Assembly (NCBI RefSeq): GCF_001547525.1
Contig: NZ_CM003768.1
Location: 682,001-746,000, forward strand
Source: Burkholderia anthina
GTDB lineage: Bacteria > Pseudomonadota > Gammaproteobacteria > Burkholderiales > Burkholderiaceae
Direction: 5' to 3'
Length of the DNA stretch: 64,000 nt
A program made the translations under genes and the position numbers. Below are positions 18,381-27,435 of this stretch, piece after piece. Each line of letters opens with the position of its first letter. The stretch's first letter is position 1. The notes under the pieces were generated by a model. The model made no database searches. It saw only the letters and a program-made list of their open reading frames with translations, and was not told the DNA's origin.

Positions 18381-20216
18381 TCATGCCTCGCGCAGCATGT
18401 CGGCCACCGTGGCCGACACGTCGAGCCATGCGCCCGGCGCAGGCTGGCGGACGATCCTGGCCTGCGGATACCACAGGCAATCGTCGCCGGTGAACCAGCG
18501 CCAGTCGGCCGCGAACGGCAGCATGACCCAGAGCGGCTTGCCGAGCGCGCCCGCGAGGTGCGCGACCGCCGTGTCGATCGTGACGACGCCGTCGAGGCGT
18601 TCGATCAGCGCGGCCGTATCGCCGAAGTCGTTCAGCCGGCCGTCGAGACGATGCATGCGCGGATGCGCGTCGATGCGCGCCCGTTCGTCGTCGTCGAGCG
18701 CGGGCTGCAGCACGATCCAGTCGATGTCCGGCAGTGCGAGCAGCGGCGCGAGCGCGTCGAACGGCATCGAGCGGTTTTCCTGTGCCTGTCGGCGCCCCGA
18801 CCATGCCAGGCCGAACTTGCGCTTCGACTGCCCGCCGAGCGAGCCGCGAAAGCGCCGGCGGGCGCTGTCGGGCGCGTGCAGATAGCGCGCGCCGACGATG
18901 TCCTCCGGCTGAAGCCCGAGCACGAACGGCAGGCTCATCAGCGTGCACGCGACATCCGCGGCAGGCGGCTTCGCGGCGCCCTGGGCGACGAGCGTCACGC
19001 GCCAGCGCGACGCGGCCGGCGTCAGCAGCGCGACGAGTTCCGGCTGGACTTCGAGTACGACGCGCGCGCAGCGTGCGCGGGCGAGCGGCACGAAGCGGAC
19101 GAACTGCAGCGTGTCGCCGAACCCCTGTTCCGCGCGGATCAGCAGCGTGCGCGACGCAATCGGCTCGCCCTGCCAGCGCGGCAGCGCGCCGAGCGGCGTC
19201 GCGCCTGGCGTCTCGTGGCGCGCTTCGTAGGCGGGCAGGCCGCGCGTGAAGTCGCGCAGCGTCAGCAGCGTGACCGCGCGATGCAGCCGCGCGAGCGTGA
19301 GATCGGGCGCGACGCGCAGCGCCTGGTCGAATGCGCGCAGCGCCATCTCGTGCGCGCCGAGCGCGTGATGCGCGTTGCCGAGATTCAGCCACGCGAGCCC
19401 GAACGACGGATCGAGCCCGACGGCGCGCTCGTAGTAGGGCAGTGCGTCGCGGTGGCGCGCCTGCGCGCAGAGCGCGTTCGCGAGCCCGAACAGCGCGAGC
19501 GGAAACGGTGGGTGCAGTGCGAGCGCGGCTTCGAACGCGGCCGCCGCCTCGGCATGCCGGCCGAGCGCATCGAACGTGTTGCCGAGATTGAAATGCGCGG
19601 CGACGAAACGCGGCTGCGCGGCGATCGCGGCCTGGAAGTGCGCGATCGCATCGTCGGCGCGCCCCATCGCGTTCAGCGCCATCCCGAGATTGTTGTGCGC
19701 GCCCGCATGCCCGGGCCGGAGCTCGAGCGCGCGACCGAACGCGGCGAGCGCGTCGTCGTGGCGGCCGAGCGCGTTCAGCGCGTTACCGAGATTGTTGTGG
19801 ATCGACGCGTCGTCCGGCGTGAGCCGCAGTGCGCGGCCGAAGGCGTCGATCGCATCGTCGTGACGCTGCAGCGCCGCATACGCGTTGCCGAGGTTGTAGT
19901 GAGCGAGCGGAAATTCGGGCGCGAGCGTCAGCGCATTGCGAAAGCGGTCGATCGCTTCGTCGAGCCGGCCGAGCGCTTTCAGCGCGTTGCCGAGATTGAG
20001 CTGCAGTGCGGCATCGTTGGGGCGCAATGCGACGGCCCGGCCGACGAGATCGGCGGCCTCGGCGTGCTGGCCCTGCTGGTGCCGCAGCACGCCGAACAGG
20101 TGCAGCGCGTCTGCGTCGGCGGGGTTGGAGGCGAGCGCGTGGCGATAGCCGTGCTCGGCCTCGGCGAGGCGGCCCGCGCGGTGTGCGGCGTACGCCCGGT
20201 CGAATGCGGAATCCAT
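18381..20216 (-). CDS. TPR-repeat protein with C-terminal GT9/heptosyltransferase-like domain
   Basis: 611 residues from the ATG at 20216 (MDSAFDRAYAAHRAGRLAEAE). Residues 1 to about 350 form about ten tetratricopeptide repeats of 34 residues, with recurring N-LG-AL-ALGR-DEA cores. Residues about 370-611 look like the C-terminal lobe of family-9 glycosyltransferases, with KRKFGLAWSGRR, LDGVVTIDTAVAHLAGALGK and a WRWFTGDDCLWYP segment. Many beta-proteobacteria carry such TPR-glycosyltransferase fusions, some near flagellar or surface glycan genes; none is adjacent here. Target and sugar are unknown. No signal peptide; cytoplasmic. Confidence 0.85.
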   Translation of the reverse strand: MDSAFDRAYAAHRAGRLAEAEHGYRHALASNPADADALHLFGVLRHQQGQHAEAADLVGRAVALRPNDAALQLNLGNALKALGRLDEAIDRFRNALTLAPEFPLAHYNLGNAYAALQRHDDAIDAFGRALRLTPDDASIHNNLGNALNALGRHDDALAAFGRALELRPGHAGAHNNLGMALNAMGRADDAIAHFQAAIAAQPRFVAAHFNLGNTFDALGRHAEAAAAFEAALALHPPFPLALFGLANALCAQARHRDALPYYERAVGLDPSFGLAWLNLGNAHHALGAHEMALRAFDQALRVAPDLTLARLHRAVTLLTLRDFTRGLPAYEARHETPGATPLGALPRWQGEPIASRTLLIRAEQGFGDTLQFVRFVPLARARCARVVLEVQPELVALLTPAASRWRVTLVAQGAAKPPAADVACTLMSLPFVLGLQPEDIVGARYLHAPDSARRRFRGSLGGQSKRKFGLAWSGRRQAQENRSMPFDALAPLLALPDIDWIVLQPALDDDERARIDAHPRMHRLDGRLNDFGDTAALIERLDGVVTIDTAVAHLAGALGKPLWVMLPFAADWRWFTGDDCLWYPQARIVRQPAPGAWLDVSATVADMLREA

Positions 20217-20346
20217 GACGCGAAAACTGGCGGAAAGCGCGTATTTTCCCACACCGCGGGGTAGGGCCGCGTATCGGCCGGTCGGCATATGGCCCCGTCA
20301 CGCGGAGCGGCGTAGACTTGCAGAGTCGCGTGTCATCGAGGTTTCC

Positions 20347-21993
20347 ATGGCTGACACACTGTCCGATATCCCACCCGTGCTGATCGTCGGCGCGGGGCCG
20401 ACCGGCCTTGCCGCCGCGATGAGCCTGGCGCGGGCCCGCGTGCCGGTGCGCATCATCGATCGCCGGGCCGCGCCCGCGCCGTTTTCGCGTGCGATCGGCA
20501 TCCAGGCGCGCACGCTCGAGCTGCTGGAGCAGCATCGCGCGGTCGAACCGTTTCTCGCGCTCGGCCATCGCGCGCATGCGGCCGAGCTGCATGCCGACGG
20601 CCGCGTGATCGCGCGGCTCGATTTCGATCCGCTGCAAACGCGCTATCCGTATCTGATGTTTCTCGACCAGAGCATCACCGAGCGGCTGCTCGCCGAGCAT
20701 CTGGCCGGGATGGGCGTGACCGTCGAACGCGGTACCGCGCTGACCGCGTGCGACGCGGGCGGCACGTCGCTCGACGTGACGCTGCGCCGCGCAGATGGCC
20801 GCGACGAGTCGTTCGCGCCGTCGTACCTGATCGCGGCCGACGGCGCGCACAGCACGGTCAGGCATCTGCTCGGCCTGGGCTTCGCCGGGCATGCATTCGA
20901 ACAGACTTTCCTGCTGGCCGATTTCGCGGCGATACCCGACTGGCCGGACGAAGAGATCCGCCTGTTCACGACGCCCGAAGGTATCGCGGGCCTGTTTCCG
21001 ATGGGAAGCGGCCGTTACCGGCTCGTCGCGGACCGGCCGCCCGGCAGCGACGCGTCGCCCGGCGCGCCGGCGCCGTCGCTCGAGGAATGCGACGCGATCA
21101 TCCGCGCGCGCGTCGGCGCATCGATCTCGCCGAGCGATCTCGCGTGGTCGTCCTATTTCCACCTGCACAGCCGAATGGTCGACCGGCTGCGTCATGGCCG
21201 CGTGTTCTTCGCGGGCGACGCCGCGCACGTCCACAGCCCGGCCGGCGCGCAGGGCATGAACACCGGCATCCAGGAGGCGTTCAACCTGGGCTGGAAGCTC
21301 GCGCGCGTCCTCGGCGCAGGCGCACCCGAGCGGTTGCTCGACACGTATCACGCGGAGCGCCATCCGATCGAGCGCGACGTGCTGCGGCAGACCGGTTTCG
21401 TCACGCAGGTCGTCGAAGCCGAGCGCGGCGCGATGAAGCTGCTGCGCGATCACGTCGTGCCGATGCTGGCGTCGTTCGGGCCGATGCGCGACGCGCTGCG
21501 GCGCACGGTGAGCGAGCTCGGCGTGCAGTACCGGAAGAGTCCGCTCACGCTCGAGCGCGTGCTCGACGGCGGCCCGCGCGCGGGCGAGCGCGCGCCCGAT
21601 GCGCTCGTGCACGTGCTCGACGGGCCGCTCGGTCGTGCGCCCGGCACGGCGCGGCTATACGATCTTCACGATCCGGCGAGCTTCACGCTGTTGCTGCTGG
21701 AGGAGCCGGTGGACACCGACGCCGGCGAGGTGCCGCCGATCCCGGCCGATGCGCGGGGGCTCGTGCAGGGGCTCGAACGCATCATGCCGGAAGCGGTCCG
21801 CGTGTGGCGTGTCGCCGATGCCGAAGGCGACGGGGCGGCTGGGCTCGCGCAGGAATACGGCCGCTCGCGGCCGTCGTTCTATCTGCTGCGGCCCGACGGC
21901 TATGTTGCCGCGCGCGGGCGCACGGCGACCGACGCCAATGCGCTACTGCGCCATTGCGAAAACTGGTTCGCGGGCATGTCGGTGTCCGCGTAG
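20347..21993 (+). CDS. FAD-dependent aromatic-ring monooxygenase (PHBH/MhpA type)
   Basis: 548 residues from the ATG at 20347 (MADTLSDIPPVLIVGAGP). A class A flavoprotein hydroxylase: the dinucleotide motif GAGPTGLAAAMSLARARVPV is at residues 15-34, the DG motif in LIAADGAHSTVRHLLGL near 161, and the GD motif in FFAGDAAHVHSPAGAQGMN near 292. The length and the C-terminal thioredoxin-like tail (about 440-548, ending SFYLLRPDGYVAARG) resemble MhpA, PheA-type phenol hydroxylase and rifampicin or polyketide hydroxylases. The substrate is unknown. Its stop is 8 bp from the stop of convergent fdsD, so no terminator is seen between. Confidence 0.9.
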   Translation: MADTLSDIPPVLIVGAGPTGLAAAMSLARARVPVRIIDRRAAPAPFSRAIGIQARTLELLEQHRAVEPFLALGHRAHAAELHADGRVIARLDFDPLQTRYPYLMFLDQSITERLLAEHLAGMGVTVERGTALTACDAGGTSLDVTLRRADGRDESFAPSYLIAADGAHSTVRHLLGLGFAGHAFEQTFLLADFAAIPDWPDEEIRLFTTPEGIAGLFPMGSGRYRLVADRPPGSDASPGAPAPSLEECDAIIRARVGASISPSDLAWSSYFHLHSRMVDRLRHGRVFFAGDAAHVHSPAGAQGMNTGIQEAFNLGWKLARVLGAGAPERLLDTYHAERHPIERDVLRQTGFVTQVVEAERGAMKLLRDHVVPMLASFGPMRDALRRTVSELGVQYRKSPLTLERVLDGGPRAGERAPDALVHVLDGPLGRAPGTARLYDLHDPASFTLLLLEEPVDTDAGEVPPIPADARGLVQGLERIMPEAVRVWRVADAEGDGAAGLAQEYGRSRPSFYLLRPDGYVAARGRTATDANALLRHCENWFAGMSVSA

Positions 21994-22001
21994 CCGCGCG
22001 G

Positions 22002-22253
22002 TCAGGCGGGCGCTGCGGCAGGGACGAGCGACGCGCGGTGCGCGGCGATCGCGTCGCGCACGATCGGCGTCGCGCGTTGCCCGGCCGCGTTCGACGGATC
22101 GTCGAGCGCGGCGAGCAGCGCTCGGCGCATGCGCGGCTCCCAGAAGCGCCGGATATGCTCGGCGATGCCGGCCAGCGCTTCGTCGCGATCGGGCATCGAT
22201 TCGAAGAATGCGCCGATCTGGTTGGCCATGTCGATCAGGTGGTCGTTGTCCAT
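22002..22253 (-). CDS. fdsD: NAD-dependent formate dehydrogenase, delta subunit
   Basis: 83 residues. Matches the short FdsD family (MDNDHLIDMANQIGAFFES, HIRRFWEPRMRRALL), which is needed for a mature FdsGBA complex in Cupriavidus and Rhodobacter. It follows fdsA by 7 bp. In the Cupriavidus order fdsG-B-A-C-D, fdsC would lie between; here it is absent. Cytoplasmic. Confidence 0.93.
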   Translation of the reverse strand: MDNDHLIDMANQIGAFFESMPDRDEALAGIAEHIRRFWEPRMRRALLAALDDPSNAAGQRATPIVRDAIAAHRASLVPAAAPA

Positions 22254-22260
22254 TGCTGCC

Positions 22261-25212
22261 TCACTTGCCTGTCGTCACGGCGGCCGGCGCGGCCGCGCGG
22301 CGCTCGAGCAGGTCGAGTTGCTCCGAGTTGAAGCGCGCATAGGCACGCTGCCAGTCGGACGGTTGCGCAACCGGCAACACCTGCACGGCCGTCACCTTGT
22401 ATTCGGGGCAGTTCGTCGCCCAGTCGGAGCTGTCCGTCGTGATCACGTTCGCGCCCGATTCGGGGAAGTGGAACGTGGTGTACACGACGCCCGGCTGCAT
22501 GCGCTCCGTCACGAGCGCGCGCAGCACCGTCTGCCCCGCGCGCGACTCGATGCCGACCCAGTCGCCGGTGCGGATCCCGCGATCCTGCGCGTCGTGCGGA
22601 TGGATCTCGAGGCGATCCTCTTCATGCCACCGTACGTTTTCGGTGCGGCGTGTCTGCGCGCCCACGTTGTATTGCGACAGGATGCGGCCCGTCGTCAGGA
22701 TCAGCGGATAGCGCTGCGTGACCTTCTCCGGCGTCGGAATGAACTTGGTGATCACGAACCGGCCCTTGCCGCGCACGAACGTGTCGATGTGCATCGTCGG
22801 CGTGCCTTCCGGCGCGTGTTCGTTGCACGGCCACTGGATGCTGCCGAGTGCGTCGAGCTTCTCGTACGATACCCCCGAGAAAGTCGGCGTGAGCCGCGCG
22901 ATCTCGTCCATGATTTCCGACGGATGCGCGTAGTGCATGTCGTAGCCGAGCGCCTGCGACAGCAGCAGCGTGACTTCCCAGTCCGCGTAGCCCCCGAGCG
23001 GCGGCATCACCTTGCGCACGCGCGAGATCCGGCGCTCCGCGTTCGTGAACGTGCCGTCCTTCTCGAGGAACGTCGAGCCCGGCAGCAGCACGTGCGCGTA
23101 TTTCGCGGTTTCGTTCAGGAAGATGTCCTGCACGACGATGCATTCCATCGCCGACAGCGCGGCCGCCACGTGCTGCGTGTTCGGATCCGACTGGACGATG
23201 TCCTCGCCCTGGCAGTAGAGCCCCTTGAAGCTGCCGTCGAGCGCCGCGTCGAACATGTTCGGGATGCGCAGCCCCGGCTCCGGCTGCAGCGTGGCCGACC
23301 ACGCCTGTTCGAACTGCGTGCGCACGACCTCGTCGCCGATGTGCCGGTAGCCGGGCAACTCGTGCGGGAACGAGCCCATGTCGCACGAACCCTGCACGTT
23401 GTTCTGGCCGCGCAGCGGATTGACGCCGACGCCTTCGCGGCCGACGTTGCCGGTCGCCATCGCGAGGTTCGCGATGCCCATCACCGTCGTCGAGCCCTGC
23501 GCGTGCTCGGTCACGCCCAGGCCGTAATAGATCGCGGCGTTGCCGCCCGTCGCGTAGAGGCGCGCGGCCTCGCGCACCCGCTCGGCCGGCACGCCGGTGA
23601 CGTCCGCGGTCGCCTCGGGCGAATTGTCGGGCTGCGCGACGAAGTCGCGCCATTGCTCGAACGCGCGCGTGTCGCAGCGCTCGGCGACGAAGGCCTCGGC
23701 CACCAGCCCTTCGGTGACGATCACGTGCGCCAGCGCATTGACGATCGCGACGTTGGTGCCGGGGCGCAACTGCAGGTGGTGCGTGGCCTTCACGTGCGGG
23801 CCGTCGACGACGTCGATGCGGCGCGGATCGATCACGATCAGCTTCGCGCCTTCGCGCACGCGCCGCTTCAGCCTCGAGCCGAACACCGGATGGCCGTCGG
23901 TCGGGTTCGCGCCCATCACGACGATCACGTCGGCCTGGCCGACCGAGGCGAACGTCTGCGTGCCTGCCGATTCGCCGAGCGTCGTCTTGAGGCCATAGCC
24001 GGTCGGCGAGTGGCACACGCGTGCGCAGGTATCGACGTTGTTGTTGCCGAACGCGGCGCGCACGAGCTTCTGCACGAGATAGGTTTCCTCGTTCGTGCAG
24101 CGCGACGACGTGATGCCGCCGATCGAATCGCGGCCGTACTTCTGCTGCAGCTTGCGAAATTGCGTCGCCGCGTACGTGAGCGCCTCTTCCCAGCTCACTT
24201 CGCGCCACGGGTCGGTGATCTTCTCGCGGATCATCGGCTTCGTGATGCGGTCCTTGTGCGTCGCATAGCCCCACGCGAAGCGTCCCTTCACGCACGCGTG
24301 GCCTTCGTTCGCGAGACCGTTCTTGTGCGGCGTCATGCGCACGACCTGCGTGCCCTTCATCTCGGCCTTGAACGAGCAGCCGACGCCGCAATACGCACAG
24401 GTCGTGACGACCGAGTGTTCGGCCTGCCCCAGCTGCACGACGGATTTTTCCTGCAGCGTGGCCGTCGGGCAGGCGGCGACGCACGCGCCGCACGATACGC
24501 ATTCCGACGCCATGAACGATTCGCTTTCGCCCGCGGCGACGCGCGACTCGAAGCCGCGCGCGGCGATCGTCAGCGCGAACGTGCCCTGCGTTTCCTCGCA
24601 CGCGCGCACGCAGCGGTTGCAGACGATGCACTTCGACGGGTCGTACGTGAAGTACGGATTCGATTCGTCCTTCGTGTCCTTCAGGTGATTCGCGCCGTCG
24701 AAGCCGTAGCGCACCTCGCGCAGGCCGACCACGCCCGCCATGTCCTGCAGCTCGCAGTCGCCGTTGGCCGGGCAGGTGAGGCAGTCGAGCGGGTGGTCGG
24801 AGATGTACAGCTCCATCACGTTGCGGCGCAGCGACTGCAGCCGGTCCGACTGCGTGCGCACCTTCATGCCGGCTTCGGCGGGCGTCGTGCACGACGCCGG
24901 ATAGCCGCGCCGGCCCTCGATCTCGACGAGGCACAGCCGGCACGAGCCGAACGGTTCGAGCGAATCGGTCGCGCAGAGCTTCGGGACGTTGACGCCGGCT
25001 TCGATCGCCGCGCGCATCACCGACGTGCCGGCCGGCACCGTGACCGGCTGGCCGTCGATTTCGAGCGTGACGTCGGTATCGGCGTGCCGGTGCGGCGTGC
25101 CGTAATCGGTATCGTCGAACGGGTCGCGGGCGCGCGCCTGTGCCGCGCTCTTGCACGCGCATTGGCCCGAGCCGCAGCCGCCTTGGCGGACGTTGTTCGT
25201 GTCGAGTGACAT
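22261..25212 (-). CDS. fdsA: NAD-dependent formate dehydrogenase, alpha (molybdenum) subunit
   Basis: 983 residues from the ATG at 25212 (MSLDTNNVRQGG). The catalytic subunit oxidises formate to CO2 at a bis-MGD molybdenum centre. An N-terminal [2Fe-2S] domain (LCATDSLEPFGSCRLCLVEI, SCTTP) is followed by the His-Cys segment DHPLDCLTCPANGDCEL. Two ferredoxin clusters (CIVCNRCVRAC, CVSCGACVAAC) and the Mo-domain cluster CAYCGVGC come next. The catalytic pair is Cys-His in ARVCHSPTGYG near residue 400, so this is a Cys, not selenocysteine, enzyme. No Tat signal, hence soluble cytoplasmic FdsABG type. 17 bp after fdsB. Confidence 0.97.
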   Translation of the reverse strand: MSLDTNNVRQGGCGSGQCACKSAAQARARDPFDDTDYGTPHRHADTDVTLEIDGQPVTVPAGTSVMRAAIEAGVNVPKLCATDSLEPFGSCRLCLVEIEGRRGYPASCTTPAEAGMKVRTQSDRLQSLRRNVMELYISDHPLDCLTCPANGDCELQDMAGVVGLREVRYGFDGANHLKDTKDESNPYFTYDPSKCIVCNRCVRACEETQGTFALTIAARGFESRVAAGESESFMASECVSCGACVAACPTATLQEKSVVQLGQAEHSVVTTCAYCGVGCSFKAEMKGTQVVRMTPHKNGLANEGHACVKGRFAWGYATHKDRITKPMIREKITDPWREVSWEEALTYAATQFRKLQQKYGRDSIGGITSSRCTNEETYLVQKLVRAAFGNNNVDTCARVCHSPTGYGLKTTLGESAGTQTFASVGQADVIVVMGANPTDGHPVFGSRLKRRVREGAKLIVIDPRRIDVVDGPHVKATHHLQLRPGTNVAIVNALAHVIVTEGLVAEAFVAERCDTRAFEQWRDFVAQPDNSPEATADVTGVPAERVREAARLYATGGNAAIYYGLGVTEHAQGSTTVMGIANLAMATGNVGREGVGVNPLRGQNNVQGSCDMGSFPHELPGYRHIGDEVVRTQFEQAWSATLQPEPGLRIPNMFDAALDGSFKGLYCQGEDIVQSDPNTQHVAAALSAMECIVVQDIFLNETAKYAHVLLPGSTFLEKDGTFTNAERRISRVRKVMPPLGGYADWEVTLLLSQALGYDMHYAHPSEIMDEIARLTPTFSGVSYEKLDALGSIQWPCNEHAPEGTPTMHIDTFVRGKGRFVITKFIPTPEKVTQRYPLILTTGRILSQYNVGAQTRRTENVRWHEEDRLEIHPHDAQDRGIRTGDWVGIESRAGQTVLRALVTERMQPGVVYTTFHFPESGANVITTDSSDWATNCPEYKVTAVQVLPVAQPSDWQRAYARFNSEQLDLLERRAAAPAAVTTGK

Positions 25213-25229
25213 GCAGGGCTCCTTCTGGG

Positions 25230-26807
25230 TCAGGCCGCGGCCTTGACCGGGCTCGACGCGGCATCCTTGCCGGCAGCGAGCCCGAAATCTTCGGGGAAAT
25301 GGTCGAGTGCGGACAGCACCGGGTACGGCGTCATGCCGCCCATCGCGCAAAGCGAGCCGGCCAGCATCGTGTCGCACAGGTCGCGCAACAGCGTGACCTG
25401 CCGCTCCGACGTATCGCCGTGGCGGATCCGCGCGATCGTCTCGACACCGCGCGTCGAGCCGATCCGGCACGGCGTGCACTTGCCGCACGATTCGATCGCG
25501 CAGAACTTCATCGCATATTCGGCCAGCTCGGCGAGATTCGACGTGTCGTCGTGCAGCACGATGCCGCCGTGGCCGACGACCGCGCCGATCGCCGCGTACG
25601 CCTCGTAGTCGAGCGGCACGTCCCACTGGTGGTCGGGCAGGTAGGTGCCGAGCGGGCCGCCGACCTGCGCGGCGCGTGCCGGCCGGCCGCTGGCCGTGCC
25701 GCCGCCGAAGTCGAACAGCAGTTCGCGCAGCGTGACGCCGAACGCGAGCTCGACGAGACCGCCGTGACGGATGTTGCCTGCGAGCTGGAACGGCAGCGTG
25801 CCGCGCGAGCGGCCCATCCCGTAGTCGCGATAGAACGCGGCGCCGCGCGCGAAGATCACGGGCGCCGTCGCGAGCGTGATCACGTTGTTGATGACCGTCG
25901 GCTGGCCGAACAGGCCGGCGAGCGCGGGCAGCGGCGGCTTCGCGCGCACGACGCCGCGCTTGCCCTCGAGCGATTCGAGCAGCGCCGTTTCCTCGCCGCA
26001 TACGTACGAGCCCGCGCCTTTCGCGACGTGCAGCTCGAACGCGTGCGCGGAGCCGAGCACGTGCTCGCCGAGCCAGCCGGCTTCACGCGCGCGGACGATT
26101 GCCGCTTCGAGCGTGGCGATCGCGTGCGGGTATTCGCTGCGCACGTAGATGTAGCCGACCGTCGCGCCGGTGGCGACGCCCGCGATGATCATCCCTTCGA
26201 TCAGGCAGTACGGGTCGCATTCCATCAGCAGGCGGTCGGAGAACGTGCCCGAATCGCCTTCGTCCGCGTTGCAGACGATGTATTTCTGCGCGGCGCGCGC
26301 CTGCCGCACGGTACGCCACTTGATGCCGGCCGGGAACGCCGCGCCGCCGCGGCCGCGCAGCCCCGATTCGATCAGCGTTTCGCATGCGGTGTCGCCGTCG
26401 AGCGCCAGCGCGTTCTTCAGGCCGGCAAGCCCCTCGTGTTGCAGATAGTCGTCGATCGACAGCGGATCGGTCAGGCCGATTCGTGCGAACGTGAGCCGCT
26501 GCTGGCGGGCGAGGTAGGGCAGCGCGTCGACGAGCCCGACGCCGCTCGGGTGCGCGCCGCCGTCGAGCCAGCCGGCGTCGAACAGGGCCGGCACGTCGGC
26601 GGCCGACAGGTTGGCATAGCCGACGCGGCCCGCGGCCGTCCCGACCTCGACGAGCGGTTCGAGCCACAGCAGCCCGCGTGATCCGTTGCGGACCACCTCG
26701 ATCGCGACGCCGCGCCGTTCGGCTTCGGCCGAGATCGCGGCGGCGAGCGCGTCGGCGCCGAGCGCCAGCGCGGACGAATCTCGCGGAACGTAGATGCGGG
26801 TCGTCAT
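25230..26807 (-). CDS. fdsB: NAD-dependent formate dehydrogenase, beta (FMN/NAD) subunit
   Basis: 525 residues from the ATG at 26807, which overlaps the fdsG stop as ATGA, so translation is probably coupled. Related to NuoF: an N-terminal thioredoxin-like part (1 to about 110), the NAD/FMN motifs RGRGGAAFPAGIKWR and GAGSYVCGEETALLESLEG, and the [4Fe-4S] ligands in ESCGKCTPCRIG and a later GSLCAMGG. It passes electrons from the Mo subunit through FMN to NAD+. The annotated region includes no signal peptide; cytoplasmic. Confidence 0.96.
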   Translation of the reverse strand: MTTRIYVPRDSSALALGADALAAAISAEAERRGVAIEVVRNGSRGLLWLEPLVEVGTAAGRVGYANLSAADVPALFDAGWLDGGAHPSGVGLVDALPYLARQQRLTFARIGLTDPLSIDDYLQHEGLAGLKNALALDGDTACETLIESGLRGRGGAAFPAGIKWRTVRQARAAQKYIVCNADEGDSGTFSDRLLMECDPYCLIEGMIIAGVATGATVGYIYVRSEYPHAIATLEAAIVRAREAGWLGEHVLGSAHAFELHVAKGAGSYVCGEETALLESLEGKRGVVRAKPPLPALAGLFGQPTVINNVITLATAPVIFARGAAFYRDYGMGRSRGTLPFQLAGNIRHGGLVELAFGVTLRELLFDFGGGTASGRPARAAQVGGPLGTYLPDHQWDVPLDYEAYAAIGAVVGHGGIVLHDDTSNLAELAEYAMKFCAIESCGKCTPCRIGSTRGVETIARIRHGDTSERQVTLLRDLCDTMLAGSLCAMGGMTPYPVLSALDHFPEDFGLAAGKDAASSPVKAAA

Positions 26808-27304
26808 GCCGCCTCCTGCGCGTGGGCCACCGCGTCGGCCAGCAGCGCGTCGAACTTGTCCGGCGTGACCTTGGCGTGGAGCACCCCGTTGACCGTCATC
26901 GACGGCGATTGCGCGCACAGTCCGAGGCAGTAGACCGACTCGAGCGCGACGTCGTCGGGCGTACGGGCCGCGGCGGCATCACCGTGCTTGGCGTCGAACC
27001 GGCAGCCCGTGCGGGCTTGCGCGTGGGCGGCGAGCGCCTCGCAGCCCATGCTGCGGCACGCTTCGGCGCGGCACATCTGGATCGTCACGCGGGCGGGCGG
27101 CGCGGTGCGGAAATGGTGGTAGTAGGTCAGGACGCCATGCACTTCCGCGCGCGACAGGTTCAGCACCTTGGCGAGCGGCGCGACGCAGCCCGCCGGCACG
27201 TAGCCCGCGTCGTCCTGGATCGCATGCAGGATCGCGACGAGCGAGCGGCCGGCGCGCGCATGGCGCTCGACGAGCACGTCGGGCGCAGGGGAATTCGGGG
27301 ACAT
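26804..27304 (-). CDS. fdsG: NAD-dependent formate dehydrogenase, gamma subunit
   Basis: 166 residues, first gene of the fds operon. A NuoE-like [2Fe-2S] protein with four ligands in MCRAEACRSMG (two Cys, near 93-98) and YCLGLCAQSP (two Cys, near 133-137). Its stop overlaps the fdsB start by 4 bp. The divergent fdsR-type regulator starts 131 bp away, and the dyad at 27330-27357 lies close to this gene's start. Confidence 0.95.
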   Translation of the reverse strand: MSPNSPAPDVLVERHARAGRSLVAILHAIQDDAGYVPAGCVAPLAKVLNLSRAEVHGVLTYYHHFRTAPPARVTIQMCRAEACRSMGCEALAAHAQARTGCRFDAKHGDAAAARTPDDVALESVYCLGLCAQSPSMTVNGVLHAKVTPDKFDALLADAVAHAQEAA

Positions 27305-27329
27305 CGGTTTTGCTCCTCCAAAGCCTCAT

Positions 27330-27357
27330 ATGCGCTCGAAATTCATATAGTGCGCAT
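27330..27357. promoter_or_regulatory. inverted repeat in the fdsG-regulator intergenic region
   Basis: ATGCGC at 27330-27335 is mirrored by GCGCAT at 27352-27357 with 16 bp between. It lies 26 bp before fdsG and 79 bp before the regulator. Position suits a site for the divergent regulator, but the arms are short. Confidence 0.35.
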
Positions 27358-27435
27358 CGCGACTTCGTTCTGATTGATTTTCGCCCACGATAAGCGGAAG
27401 ATTTCGCGGTCGCAATAGGAAATCGGAGTGCATAA

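Noticed and set aside
18700..20216. A DNA-level tandem repeat array
   Set aside because: The repeating pattern reflects tetratricopeptide repeats in the protein; units are diverged at the base level.
22261..26001. A single 1246-residue frame covering fdsA and part of fdsB
   Set aside because: The first 263 codons are an Arg-rich shadow of fdsB; FdsA begins at the ATG at 25212 with a proper spacing after fdsB.
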